Part shown: positions 54,375 through 62,933 of the stretch, in pieces
Layout: each line of letters begins with the position of its first letter
Position numbering within the stretch: position 1 is the stretch's first letter
Assembly (NCBI GenBank): GCA_003138515.1
Contig: PLGG01000035.1
Location: 16,224 to 80,223 of the forward strand
Direction of reading: 5' to 3'
From: Acidobacteriaceae bacterium
Lineage (GTDB): Bacteria > Acidobacteriota > Terriglobia > Terriglobales > Acidobacteriaceae
Length of the DNA stretch: 64,000 nt
Made by a program: the position numbers and the translations under genes
The notes under the pieces: model-generated
What the model was told of the DNA's origin: nothing
What the model saw: only the letters and a program-made list of their open reading frames with translations
The model's database searches: none

Positions 54375-54799
54375 TGCTCAATCTTCGGCTCGTCGTCGAC
54401 ACAAATGTCGTGGTTTCTGCCGCGCTTAGGCCGCTAGGGCTACAGCGCGTGGCGCTGATCTTAGCGGTTACAAAACCGGCGCGACTTTATGTTTCGGATC
54501 CAATCCTTGACGAGTATTCGGAGGTGCTGGCACGCAGCATGCTGCACATTCGGAAAGGAACTCGCGCGCAGATTCTTCAGATGATCCGCAATCGCAGCTT
54601 CCTTGTTTCGCCGCAGCGCAATCTCGAAGTAACCTACGATCCCGACGACAATTTATTCCTTGAATGCGCAGAAGCGGCTCGTGCGGACTACCTGATTACG
54701 GATAATCTGAGACATTTTCCACGATTCTGGCGGAGCACCAAGGTCATTAGCTCTCGCGAATTCATCGAAATCGCAGCTCCTCATCTCCTGCCGCAATAA
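54374..54799 (+). CDS. PIN-domain toxin (ribonuclease) of a type II TA pair
   Basis: This 141-residue protein begins with LRLVVDTNVVVSA (first catalytic Asp), then DPILDEYSEVL, and VTYDPDDNLFLECAEAARAD followed by DYLITDNLRHF. The acidic tetrad of PIN RNases is complete, so it is likely active. It belongs to the COG1569 (PIN_3) subgroup of putative toxins. ATG 54374 overlaps the antitoxin stop TGA, and an in-frame GTG at 54371 is possible. Confidence 0.88.
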   Translation: MLNLRLVVDTNVVVSAALRPLGLQRVALILAVTKPARLYVSDPILDEYSEVLARSMLHIRKGTRAQILQMIRNRSFLVSPQRNLEVTYDPDDNLFLECAEAARADYLITDNLRHFPRFWRSTKVISSREFIEIAAPHLLPQ

Positions 54800-54861
54800 G
54801 GTGCGGCCGTAACGCACCTCCGGGAACTCGCCGCGCCCCGTCAACGTACAATAATGGAGGA

Positions 54862-55686
54862 ATGAGAGGCCTTCGCCGCGCGCGTTTCGCCATGTTTCCG
54901 CCGTTGCTGGCGGTTCTTTTCGCATTCCTCCCCGCTGCCTCCCGCGCCGAATCGGTCGCAAGCCTGCCCCAACCCACCGACTATGTCAGCGATTTTGCGC
55001 ACGTGCTGTCGCCTGACGCGATCACGCGGCTGGACTCGATCTGCGCGCAGCTCGACCACTCTCAAGCCAACGCGCAGATCGCCGTCGTCACCGTGCACGA
55101 CCTCAACGGCGACGACGCAGCTGACTACGCAAACCAGCTTGAAGACCACTGGAAGATGGGCAACAAGGGCGACAACAAGTACGCCATGGTGCTGCTGGCT
55201 GTCGCCGACCACAAGTACCGCATCGAAGTTGGCTACGGTCTCGAAGGGATCCTGCCCGATGGCAAGACCGGCGACATTGGCCGCGACATGGTTCCCGACC
55301 TGAAGGCCTCGGATTACGACGGCGCGGTAACGCTCGCCGTGGGCGAGGTCGCCAAGGTGATCGCAGACGACGCCAAAATCACGCTCAATCAAGACCAGCC
55401 GGCGGCCCCTCCGAGCCAGCCAGCGGACCAGGGCTCGTCCGCCGGCAAGCTGGTTCTGCTTATCCTTGTGTTAATCCTCTTTGGCGGAGGTTCGTTGTTT
55501 CGCATTCTTTTCGGCACCAGCCTTTTCTTTGGCGGCTGGGGGCGGGGCGGTTGGCGTGGAGGCTCTGGGATGGGCGGCGGATTTGGCGGCGGAGGTTTCG
55601 GCGGCGGTGGCGGCGGTGGAGGTTTTGGTGGATTTGGCGGTGGCGGCGGCGGATTTGGTGGCGGCGGCGCCGGAGGAAGTTGGTAG
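54862..55686 (+). CDS. TPM-domain protein (YgcG-like), secreted/anchored
   Basis: This 274-residue protein has an N-terminal signal peptide (FPPLLAVLFAFLPAASRA) and a TPM domain: TDYVSDFAHVLSPDAITRLD, IAVVTVHDLNGDDAADYANQ, GLEGILPDGKTGDIGRDMVP. A membrane helix (LVLLILVLILFGG) follows, and the last 60 residues are almost all Gly with Phe, Ser and Trp. TPM domains have been described as phosphatase-like in plants and participate in photosystem repair; in bacteria they associate with LemA. The LemA gene is next, about 57 bases downstream, as commonly seen. Confidence 0.9.
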   Translation: MRGLRRARFAMFPPLLAVLFAFLPAASRAESVASLPQPTDYVSDFAHVLSPDAITRLDSICAQLDHSQANAQIAVVTVHDLNGDDAADYANQLEDHWKMGNKGDNKYAMVLLAVADHKYRIEVGYGLEGILPDGKTGDIGRDMVPDLKASDYDGAVTLAVGEVAKVIADDAKITLNQDQPAAPPSQPADQGSSAGKLVLLILVLILFGGGSLFRILFGTSLFFGGWGRGGWRGGSGMGGGFGGGGFGGGGGGGGFGGFGGGGGGFGGGGAGGSW

Positions 55687-55743
55687 GAGCAAGAAAGTTT
55701 GCGTGGCTTCTCGCATATAGAAGCCGGAGGAGAATCGAACTGT

Positions 55744-56322
55744 ATGAGCCGTGGACTTGGAATTACCTTGGCTGTTTTGGGCGTCCTGCTTCTCGTGGTG
55801 CTGATGATCGCTGGCAGCTTCGTCAGCGCAAAAAATCAGATGGTGACCAAGGATCAGACAGTAAAATCGCGATGGTCTGAGGTTGATGTAGAACTGGAGC
55901 GTCGCGCTGACCTGATCCCCAACCTGGTGTCAACCGTAAAGGGCTTCACCAAAGAAGAAAGCAGCGTGTTTGCCGACATCGCGCAGGCGCGGGAAGGACT
56001 GATGAACGCCCAAACCCCGGCAGACAAGATCGCCGCGAACAATCAGCTCGATGGTTCTCTTGCCAAGGTACTCGTCCTGACCGAGAACTACCCGCAGCTG
56101 CGTTCCAGCGATCAATTCATGCGCTTGCAGGATGAGCTTTCGGGCACCGAGAACCGGATCAGCGTCGCGCGCAAGCGCTACAACGACGCAATACAGGACT
56201 ACAACACCTTTATTTTGCAATTCCCCAACAGCGTTTGGGCGGGAATTGCCGGCTTCCACCAAAACAATGCCTACTTCACCGCCAGCCCGGCGTCGCAGGC
56301 CGTGCCCAACGTGAGCTTTTAG
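55744..56322 (+). CDS. lemA: LemA-family protein
   Basis: This protein is 192 residues from ATG 55744, with GGAGGAG upstream. An N-terminal membrane helix (LAVLGVLLLVVLMIAGSF) precedes the LemA domain: WSEVDVELERRADLIPNLV, AREGLMNAQTPADKIAA and NENYPQLRSSDQFMRLQDELSG (partly). LemA is an envelope protein of unknown biochemical role, commonly paired with TPM proteins as here. It is followed by a clear hairpin. Confidence 0.93.
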   Translation: MSRGLGITLAVLGVLLLVVLMIAGSFVSAKNQMVTKDQTVKSRWSEVDVELERRADLIPNLVSTVKGFTKEESSVFADIAQAREGLMNAQTPADKIAANNQLDGSLAKVLVLTENYPQLRSSDQFMRLQDELSGTENRISVARKRYNDAIQDYNTFILQFPNSVWAGIAGFHQNNAYFTASPASQAVPNVSF

Positions 56323-56364
56323 ATTCGCACCGCTGCTCGGGCGGCCCAGCCGAGGAACAAGCAA

Positions 56365-56394
56365 AAGGCCATTCCGCGTGGGCGGGATGGCCTT
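56365..56394. terminator. Bidirectional terminator between lemA and the STAS gene
   Basis: AAGGCCATTCCGC (56365-56377) pairs with GCGGGATGGCCTT (56382-56394) around GTGG, with one G-U pair. On the minus strand it is followed by TTTTGC, so it should end transcription of the STAS gene. On the plus strand a weaker C/T run follows. The converging genes share it. Confidence 0.75.
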
Positions 56395-56422
56395 CTTGTC
56401 TCAGAGCTTCGCCCGAATGGGG

Positions 56423-56767
56423 CTACTTGAAGGAAGCGATCGCGCTGGCCTCGTCATCGTAGATGTCGAAGACGGTATACAACTTGGTCAGTTGCAGCAG
56501 GTCGTGGACCTTCTTGGTCAGTTTGAGCAGTTTCAGTTTCGCGCCCTGATTCCTCGCTGTGGTGTAGGCGCTCACCAGTTCACCCAGACCCGAGCTGTCA
56601 ATGTAGCTCACTTCACCCACATCCAGCAGGATGTTTCGCTGCCCTTTGCCGATCAGATCCCGAATGGCGTCGCGCAGTTGCACGCTGCCCTCGCCTAATG
56701 TGATCCGCCCGCTGAGTTCCAAAACTGTGACGCCATCCACTTCCCTGGAAGCTATCGCAAGTGCCAC
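56423..56767 (-). CDS. Anti-sigma factor antagonist (RsbV/SpoIIAA-type STAS)
   Basis: This 114-residue STAS protein starts at GTG 56767 with GAAGGAGG six bases upstream. It has VTVLELSGRITLGEGSVQL and VSYIDSSGLGELV, the latter containing the phosphorylatable Ser. It should be controlled by the GHKL kinase encoded just upstream on the same strand. The pair is the standard partner-switching set, but no sigma factor is adjacent. Confidence 0.93.
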   Translation of the reverse strand: MALAIASREVDGVTVLELSGRITLGEGSVQLRDAIRDLIGKGQRNILLDVGEVSYIDSSGLGELVSAYTTARNQGAKLKLLKLTKKVHDLLQLTKLYTVFDIYDDEASAIASFK

Positions 56768-56893
56768 GGAAATTTCCTCCTTCTCGCTAATTCGGTTATA
56801 GCATCTTTGCCGCCGCCGGCTTGCGGAAAACTCCACGCCCGGCCCCTTCGCGGGATAAACGATGATTCCTTGCTTCCCGCGCTCGCCACCATG

Positions 56894-57388
56894 CTAAGTG
56901 TTTTTGGCCGTTGGCGCCAGATGCTTGATGAGCGTCAACTCGGTCCCTGGATGCAATTGTCGAAAGTGTACCTCATCCATAAGAGACCGGATGAGGAAGA
57001 TGCCGCGGCCGGTGCCGCGGAGAAGGTTCTCGGTTGCCAGCGGATCGGGCACTTTGTCGGGGTTAAATCCGTGGCCCTGGTCGGCAATCACAATCACCAG
57101 GTCCTTGCCCGTATTCTCCAGCGAGACGTCGATCTGCCGTGCGGGATCGTATTCGTTGCCGTGCAGCACGGCATTAATGGCTGCCTCGCGGACAGCCATG
57201 CCGATGTGGAAGCGCTGATCCTCGTCCAGACCTGCCTCCGTGGCCAACTGATCCGCGGCCTCTTCCACCTCGCTGACACTATCCATGGTGGAGCTTAGCC
57301 GGAAACTCCGCCGTTCTCTGCTCGGTCCAGTCACCAGGCTGCTTTCTGCCTCCACTGAAGGCGCTGCAAACGCCATCCCGCGCTTCAT
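56894..57388 (-). CDS. RsbW-like serine kinase / anti-sigma factor
   Basis: This protein is about 164 residues (ATG 57388 chosen; TTG at 57430 is possible). A GHKL ATPase has the N box REAAINAVLHGN, and G boxes VIADQGHGFNP and GTGRGIFLI. It phosphorylates STAS proteins and, unphosphorylated partner permitting, inhibits a sigma factor. The STAS gene follows on the same strand with a 126-base gap. There is no Cys- or sensor-rich extension. Confidence 0.87.
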   Translation of the reverse strand: MKRGMAFAAPSVEAESSLVTGPSRERRSFRLSSTMDSVSEVEEAADQLATEAGLDEDQRFHIGMAVREAAINAVLHGNEYDPARQIDVSLENTGKDLVIVIADQGHGFNPDKVPDPLATENLLRGTGRGIFLIRSLMDEVHFRQLHPGTELTLIKHLAPTAKNT

Positions 57389-57542
57389 CAACCTAGCTGG
57401 CAGTTTCAAGTCTGGATGCGATTGTGTCAAGCGGACAAGGGATTACTTTCGTTGGTCCCGGCGCGGATTCACGACGGCATGCGCCTCGCCCATGGGAGTA
57501 AACTTCGGTCCATAGGTCGACCTTCAACCCACGGAGCCGCGC

Positions 57543-58799
57543 ATGAACCAGCGCACCCCAATCCGCGTCAGCCTGACGGCGCTTCTCGGCACGCCGGTGA
57601 CAGACGCGCACGGTCAGTTGAGGGGCAAGCTCAAGGATATTGTCGTTACCACGGGACCGGACGGCGGCAGGGTGGCAGGGATTGCTCTCAAGACCCGCTC
57701 TGGCCTTTCGATTGTGCCTTCGCAGGAAATTATGGAAACTCCTGCCGGCACGCTCGAATTGCGCTCGGCTGAGGCGCTCGCTCCCCTCAAGGACGAAGGC
57801 AGCTATCTCTTTTTGCAGCGGGACCTCATCGACCGCCAGATTATCGACATCAACGGCCGAAAAGTGGTCCGCGTCAACGATGTCGATCTGGAATGGACCG
57901 ATCAGGGGGCTGTCCACCATCTGCGCGTGGCTGAAGTCGAAGTCGGACTGCGGGGAGCGTTTCGCAGGGTTTTCAAAGGCGTCTTGCCGCGTACGCGGCT
58001 CGAATCCATCTCACGCAGGTTCATCGCGCGCGCCATTCCCTGGCAATTCGTCGACGTCATTGAGCCCGATCCCGCGCGGCGCGTCAAGCTGCGCATCGAA
58101 CACGAGCGGCTCGCCGGCATCCATCCCTCCGAGCTGGCCGACATTCTGGAAGATCTGGCGCCCGCCGAGCGGGAGGCCGTCTTCACCTCACTCAACCAGG
58201 AGGTGGCCGCCGAGACTCTGGAAGAGGTCGAGCCCAAGCTGCAAAAGGCGCTGCTCGAAAAGCTCGACGAGGAGCGCATCGCGGACATCGTGGAAGAGAT
58301 GGACCCCGGCGCCGCCGCCGATCTGCTCTCCGAGCTCTCCGAGGAGCAGTCCGACGCCATCCTCGAGGAGATGGAGCCGGAGGAGCGGCAGGAGGTCGAG
58401 GAACTGCTTGAGTTCGACGAGGACTCCGCCGCCGGCTGCATGACCACGGAATTCGTCTACCTGGGCGTGGACGCCACCGTTGCGCAGGGCGTGCAGGCGC
58501 TGCGCAGCTTCGACGGCGATCCGGAAAGCGTGACCGAAGTTTTTCTGCTCGATGAGCAGCGTATGCTTCGCGGCGCCATTCCGCTGGCTCGCCTGGTCAT
58601 GGCTCAGCCCGATTCGCACCTGAACGTCCTGGCCGAGCCTCGCGTCATCTCTTGCCCGCCAGACATGAAACAAAACGAATTGGCCGAAATGTTCGACAAA
58701 TACAACCTGCACGCGCTTCCCGTCGTTGACTTGCATGGCCGCATGGTTGGCGTGGTGCAAGCCGAGCGCGTCATCAGCTTTCTGCGCGAAAAGCTATAG
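57543..58799 (+). CDS. PRC-barrel, MgtE_N and CBS domain protein, no membrane part
   Basis: This 418-residue soluble protein has a PRC-barrel-like N-terminal pair (about 1-170; LGTPVTDAHGQLRGKLKDIV, DINGRKVVRVNDVDLEW). An MgtE N-type helical domain follows (about 185-290), rich in acidic heptads (PSELADILEDL, EERIADIVEEM). Two CBS domains close it (about 300-418; VPVDLHGRMVGVVQ-like). MgtE couples these domains to a Mg2+ channel, but here there is no channel. It may therefore act as a cytosolic Mg2+ or nucleotide sensor. An Nramp-family transporter lies 2.8 kb downstream. Confidence 0.87.
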   Translation: MNQRTPIRVSLTALLGTPVTDAHGQLRGKLKDIVVTTGPDGGRVAGIALKTRSGLSIVPSQEIMETPAGTLELRSAEALAPLKDEGSYLFLQRDLIDRQIIDINGRKVVRVNDVDLEWTDQGAVHHLRVAEVEVGLRGAFRRVFKGVLPRTRLESISRRFIARAIPWQFVDVIEPDPARRVKLRIEHERLAGIHPSELADILEDLAPAEREAVFTSLNQEVAAETLEEVEPKLQKALLEKLDEERIADIVEEMDPGAAADLLSELSEEQSDAILEEMEPEERQEVEELLEFDEDSAAGCMTTEFVYLGVDATVAQGVQALRSFDGDPESVTEVFLLDEQRMLRGAIPLARLVMAQPDSHLNVLAEPRVISCPPDMKQNELAEMFDKYNLHALPVVDLHGRMVGVVQAERVISFLREKL

Positions 58800-58828
58800 C
58801 GATTCCGTATGAAATCGTCACGCGTTTG

Positions 58829-59164
58829 CTAAGGATTCTTGTCCTCTTCGCTGAGCAATTCGGCGAACCGGTCGAGCTTTCGCTCCCACGCCGTTCGGTG
58901 ATTGCGCGTCCATTGCTCGAGAGCACGAAACCCCGCGGTCTCAAGCCGGCAGACGCGCACCCGCCCGAGCTTTTCCGTATGCACCAACCTCGCGTCCTCA
59001 AGAATCTGCAGGTGCTGCACCACCGCGGTGAGAGTGATTCCGAGGGGTTCTGCCAGCCTTGAAACCGACGCGGGCCTCTCGACGAGCCTGTCGAGAATAG
59101 CTCGCCGCGTGGGATCGCCCAGCGCGTGAAACAGTCGGTTGATGTCGATTGGACGATCGCGCAT
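58829..59164 (-). CDS. ArsR-family repressor
   Basis: This 111-residue winged-helix protein has the ArsR pattern ALGDPTRRAILDRLVER and SVSRLAEPLGITLTAVVQHLQ, then RVRVCRLETAGF. There is no CxC metal motif of ArsR/SmtB in the DNA-binding helix, so it probably senses something other than As/Cd. It follows the SRPBCC gene by nine bases in the same operon. The palindromic sites upstream are likely its operators. Confidence 0.91.
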   Translation of the reverse strand: MRDRPIDINRLFHALGDPTRRAILDRLVERPASVSRLAEPLGITLTAVVQHLQILEDARLVHTEKLGRVRVCRLETAGFRALEQWTRNHRTAWERKLDRFAELLSEEDKNP

Positions 59165-59173
59165 CGGTCCCCT

Positions 59174-59650
59174 TTACTGCGCCAGTTCCTTATGCAGCCG
59201 ATCGATGAGCCCATTCCAGCCCACTTCGATCATCCTCACCCCGTCCGGCCAGTCGATGTAGGCCCCCTGATGCGTGAGGATCACATCCGTCCCTTTCTCA
59301 GCCGGCACAAACTCGAATGTCGCCAGCATCACTACGATGGTCTTCCCATTCAGAGACATTTTCGTGGTCATCACAATTCGCTTGTCGGCTTCGATGTCCT
59401 GATAAACGCTTTCATTCGCAATCACCGCCCCCGCAATCGGATGGCCCTCCTTGAAGCGATACTGGAACTGTTCGCTTCCGCCCAAACGAAAATCCATATG
59501 GAATTCCTGGATCTCGTGGTCGCCCTCGGCGTACCAGCGGCGCTTCAGAGCGGGCTGGGCAAAGGCGGAGAACACGCGCGCCGGAAGCTGGGGAAAGTTG
59601 CGTTCGATGACGAAGGTATTGTGGATCGTGTTCGACTCAGTTGCGGTCAT
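59174..59650 (-). CDS. SRPBCC (AHSA1-like) domain protein
   Basis: This protein is 158 residues from ATG 59650 with AGGAGG nine bases upstream. It has the START/Bet v1-like fold: FVIERNFPQLPARVFSAFAQ, KRRWYAEGDHEIQEF, GTDVILTHQGAYIDWPDG and GWNGLIDRLHKEL. Proteins of this type, often called activator of Hsp90 ATPase homologues, bind hydrophobic ligands. Encoded before an ArsR regulator in the same operon, it could handle the signal that regulator senses. Confidence 0.9.
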   Translation of the reverse strand: MTATESNTIHNTFVIERNFPQLPARVFSAFAQPALKRRWYAEGDHEIQEFHMDFRLGGSEQFQYRFKEGHPIAGAVIANESVYQDIEADKRIVMTTKMSLNGKTIVVMLATFEFVPAEKGTDVILTHQGAYIDWPDGVRMIEVGWNGLIDRLHKELAQ

Positions 59651-59673
59651 GTTGTTTTTTCCTCCTGGAGAAG

Positions 59674-59738
59674 ATACTGAAGCAACAACTTCAGTATTGT
59701 CCAAGTCTGGAAAATTGTCAAGTGGATACTTCAGTATT
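59674..59738 (-). promoter_or_regulatory. Operator region of the SRPBCC-ArsR operon
   Basis: ATACTGAAG (59674-59682) and CTTCAGTAT (59689-59697) form a perfect 9-base inverted repeat with a 6-base centre. A second near-copy of the right arm, ATACTTCAGTAT, lies at 59727-59738. Both are 25-90 bases upstream of the SRPBCC start, matching binding sites for the operon's own ArsR repressor. Confidence 0.7.
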
Positions 59739-59957
59739 TTTCTTGCCTAAGGCTCGCCTGGGTTTCATCGTTCCCAGTCGCTCAGAACACAAGCCGCAAT
59801 ACCTGGGGACGCCAATCGTGTTTGGCAATCCCCGCCGGGCTCGAATATCGAGATGCGTTTGTCCCAGATTGAGCAATTCTGCTCACTTTGGACGCGTAAA
59901 TTGCCGAATCTCGATTCAAACTCGCGGATTTTTCTGAATCTATGAAACAATTCATAC

Positions 59958-61439
59958 ATGATCCCATTTCCCAAAATCATTCAGGGCGGAATGGGCGTAG
60001 GTGTGTCGAATTGGCGCCTGGCCCAGGCCGTCTCAAAACTTGGCCAGTTAGGCGTCGTGTCGGGCACGGCGCTGGATTCGGTCTTTGTGCGCCGCCTCGC
60101 GGACGGCGATCAGGGCGGAAACATGCGCCGTGGACTGGACGCGTTTCCGTTTCAGGAGATGGCGAAGCGCATCTGGCAGGAGTATTTCGTGCCTGGCGGT
60201 ACGGCTGCAGGTGCGCCTTATAAGGCGCTTTGCATGCACCAGAAACACGATTCGCGCAAGCTCATCGAGCTCTGCATCGTGAGCAACTTCGTTGAGGTTT
60301 TTCTGGCTAAGGAAGGCCACAGCAATCCTGTCGGGATCAACTATCTTGAAAAAGTGCAGATCCCCCATTTGCCTTCAATCTACGGCGCTATGTTGGCGGG
60401 CGTAGGCTATGTGCTGATGGGTGCGGGAATCCCGCTCCACATTCCCGGAGTGCTGGATGCGTTTGCGGCGAACCATGCCGCGGAGTATCGCTTGGCTATA
60501 GCCGGCGCGGCGCATGGTCAGTCTGCGGATTTTGACGAGCCGATGCGGCTCGATCCGGCCGACTACGCGGAAGGACCGCTGCCGGCACTCGACCGGCCAA
60601 GGTTTCTGGCCATTGTTTCGTCGAACACCCTGGCGGCCACTATGCTGCGTCGCTCAAGCGGCCGCGTAGACGGCCTTGTGATTGAAAGCCCGACGGCAGG
60701 CGGACACAACGCGCCGCCACGGGGTAAGCTGCAGCTCAACGCCGCAGGAGAGCCGCTCTATGGCGAGCGCGACCGGGTGAACATCGAGGAGTTGCGGGCG
60801 CTGGGCGTTCCCTTCTGGCTGGCCGGCGGGTATGGCAGCGCAACCAAGCTGCGCGAGGCGCTGGAGCAGGGCGCGGCGGGAGTGCAGGTGGGAACCGCAT
60901 TTGCGTTCAGCCGGGAATCGGGCATGAGGGCAGACCTGAAGACGCGGCTGATCGAGCAGGCGATTGCCGGCGCCGGCGAAGTGTTTACCGATCCGCTGGC
61001 CTCGCCCACGGGATTTCCGTTCAAGGTTGCGCGGCTAGAGGGCACCTCTTCGGAGCCCAATGTCTACTATGGGCGAAACCGGATTTGCGATCTTGGTTAT
61101 CTCCGCGAGCCATACGCGGCGGGCGATGACCAGATTGGCTATCGTTGCTCGGCGGAGCCAGTTGAAAACTACGTCGCCAAAGGCGGCAAGATCGAGGACA
61201 CCGTTGGGCGCAAGTGCCTCTGCAATACTCTGATGGCGAATATAGGGCACCAGCAGACGCGCAAGAATGGCTCGGTTGAGCCGGCTCTGATAACCGTAGG
61301 CGACGACCTGAATACGATTGCGCAGTTCGTTGCGCCGGGACGCGCGAGCTACTCCGCGGCGAACGTAGTGGAGTCCCTGCTCGGCAACGGCGTGTCGCCG
61401 ATGCAGCAAACAGAGCGCGTGCTCGCGGCCTCGGCTTAA
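59958..61439 (+). CDS. Nitronate monooxygenase-like flavoprotein
   Basis: This 493-residue TIM-barrel protein opens IIQGGMGVGVSNWRLAQAVS, the FMN-dependent NPD/nitronate monooxygenase signature. It has VIESPTAGGHNAPPRG and PFWLAGGYGSATKLREALEQ with GAAGVQVGTAF. The C-terminal 110 residues extend beyond the usual 320-350-residue enzyme and contain ITVGDDLNTIAQFV, resembling the larger COG2070 branch. Substrate is unknown; PfaD-like trans-enoyl reductases are related, but no PKS genes are near. A clear terminator follows. Confidence 0.87.
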   Translation: MIPFPKIIQGGMGVGVSNWRLAQAVSKLGQLGVVSGTALDSVFVRRLADGDQGGNMRRGLDAFPFQEMAKRIWQEYFVPGGTAAGAPYKALCMHQKHDSRKLIELCIVSNFVEVFLAKEGHSNPVGINYLEKVQIPHLPSIYGAMLAGVGYVLMGAGIPLHIPGVLDAFAANHAAEYRLAIAGAAHGQSADFDEPMRLDPADYAEGPLPALDRPRFLAIVSSNTLAATMLRRSSGRVDGLVIESPTAGGHNAPPRGKLQLNAAGEPLYGERDRVNIEELRALGVPFWLAGGYGSATKLREALEQGAAGVQVGTAFAFSRESGMRADLKTRLIEQAIAGAGEVFTDPLASPTGFPFKVARLEGTSSEPNVYYGRNRICDLGYLREPYAAGDDQIGYRCSAEPVENYVAKGGKIEDTVGRKCLCNTLMANIGHQQTRKNGSVEPALITVGDDLNTIAQFVAPGRASYSAANVVESLLGNGVSPMQQTERVLAASA

Positions 61440-61478
61440 AGCGGGCCAAAAAAAGCGCAGAATTTCTGAGCGAGTGAG

Positions 61479-61514
61479 GGGTGGATTCTTCTTTGTGAAG
61501 AGTCCACCCTTTTT
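61479..61514 (+). terminator. Rho-independent terminator after the nitronate monooxygenase gene
   Basis: GGGTGGATTCTTC (61479-61491) pairs with GAAGAGTCCACCC (61497-61509) with one G-U pair and a 5-base loop, directly followed by TTTTT (61510-61514). It is the strongest terminator in the window, 40 bases after the stop codon. Confidence 0.9.
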
Positions 61515-61645
61515 GCATGGGACAGCCGGCGAGAAACTTCCGCCTCCGGCTTCGCGCGTTCGGGTCCCGCCTGTTATGGTCAGTGAGGAATCTTTTTCCG
61601 CCAACCTAAAACCGCAATGAATCCACCCTAGGAACTCGCGTCACC

Positions 61646-62896
61646 ATGTGGAAGCGCTGGCGAATCCGGATCCTTCTCTTTCTGGCCGTTCTCGGTCCCG
61701 GATTCATTACTGCTAATGTCGATAACGACTCCGGCGGCATCCTCACCTACTCTCAGGCCGGCGCGCAATACGGCTACACCCTTCTGTGGACCATGATTCC
61801 CATCACCATCGCGCTCATCGTGGTGCAGGAGATGTGTGCCCGCATGGGCGTGGTCACCGGCAAGGGTCTCAGCGATCTTATCCGCGAGGAGTTCGGCCTG
61901 CGCCTCACCTTTGTCCTTATGGTGCTGCTGGTCGTAGTCAATTACACCAACGTGGTCACCGAGTTCATCGGTATCGCCGGCTCGCTGCATTTGTTTCACG
62001 TGTCCAAGCTGATCTCCGTGCCCATCTGCGCCGCACTCGTGTGGGCGCTGGTCATCCGCGGCGACTATAAGAGCACGGAAAAGATTTTCCTCGTCGCGTC
62101 GGCTGTCTACATCACGTATATCTTTGCCGGCGTATTGTCGCAGCCCAGTTGGCACGATGCGCTGTGGGCTACTGTCAAGCTCCCCGCCAAATCGGTGTGG
62201 GGAGACAAAGCCTACATGTACATGGCCATCGGCGTTGTCGGCACCACCATCGCGCCCTGGATGCAGTTCTACCTTCAGTCGTCGATCGTGGAGAAGGGAA
62301 TCCGCGTCAAGGACTACGCCGCCTCGCGCCTCGATGTGATCGTTGGCAGTATCTTCACCGATCTCATCGCCTGGTTCATCGTGGTGGCCTGCGCGGCCAC
62401 GCTCTTTGTGCACGGCATGGGGGCCATTCAGGTGGCCGCCGACGCGGCCGAGGCCATGCGCCCGCTGGCCGGCGACTACGCTTTCATCCTCTTTGCCTTC
62501 GGGCTTTTCAATGCCTCGCTATTCGCCGCGTCCATTCTGCCGCTGTCTACGGCTTACACCGTCTGCGAGGGGCTGGGCGTCGAATCGGGCGTCGACAAAA
62601 GCTTCCGCGAAGCGCCATTCTTCTACTGGCTCTATACGCTGCTCATTGCCGGCGGCGCCATCACCGTCCTGCTGCTGCCGGATGCTCAGCTCATCAACGT
62701 CGCCATCTTGTCGCAAGTGCTCAACGGTGTCCTGCTCCCGGTTGTCATCATTCTCATGCTGATGCTCATCAATCGCGCTGACCTGATGGGCGAGCACAAA
62801 AACTCGCGCCTCTGGAACGTGATCGCATGGGCCACCAGCATTATCGTGATCGGGATGACGCTGGTGATGCTCTGGGGGATGATGCCGGGCCACTGA
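61646..62896 (+). CDS. Nramp-family divalent metal transporter, atypical site
   Basis: This 416-residue protein has about 11 membrane segments. The TM1 site, DPGN in MntH, reads NVDNDSGGILTYSQAGA here, and the TM6 Met-Pro-His segment reads TTIAPWMQFYLQ (Ala-Pro). Loss of the Met and change of DPGN would alter selectivity away from Mn2+/Fe2+, as in Nramp-related Mg2+ transporters. The rest (GYTLLWTMIPITIALIVVQE, TGKGLSDLIREEFG) is typical Nramp. A soluble MgtE_N/CBS protein is encoded at 57.5 kb. Mg2+ transport is a hypothesis. Confidence 0.9.
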   Translation: MWKRWRIRILLFLAVLGPGFITANVDNDSGGILTYSQAGAQYGYTLLWTMIPITIALIVVQEMCARMGVVTGKGLSDLIREEFGLRLTFVLMVLLVVVNYTNVVTEFIGIAGSLHLFHVSKLISVPICAALVWALVIRGDYKSTEKIFLVASAVYITYIFAGVLSQPSWHDALWATVKLPAKSVWGDKAYMYMAIGVVGTTIAPWMQFYLQSSIVEKGIRVKDYAASRLDVIVGSIFTDLIAWFIVVACAATLFVHGMGAIQVAADAAEAMRPLAGDYAFILFAFGLFNASLFAASILPLSTAYTVCEGLGVESGVDKSFREAPFFYWLYTLLIAGGAITVLLLPDAQLINVAILSQVLNGVLLPVVIILMLMLINRADLMGEHKNSRLWNVIAWATSIIVIGMTLVMLWGMMPGH

Positions 62897-62933
62897 TGAC
62901 AGCAAGTTCAGGAGCCGGGAGCTGAAAGCTGCT

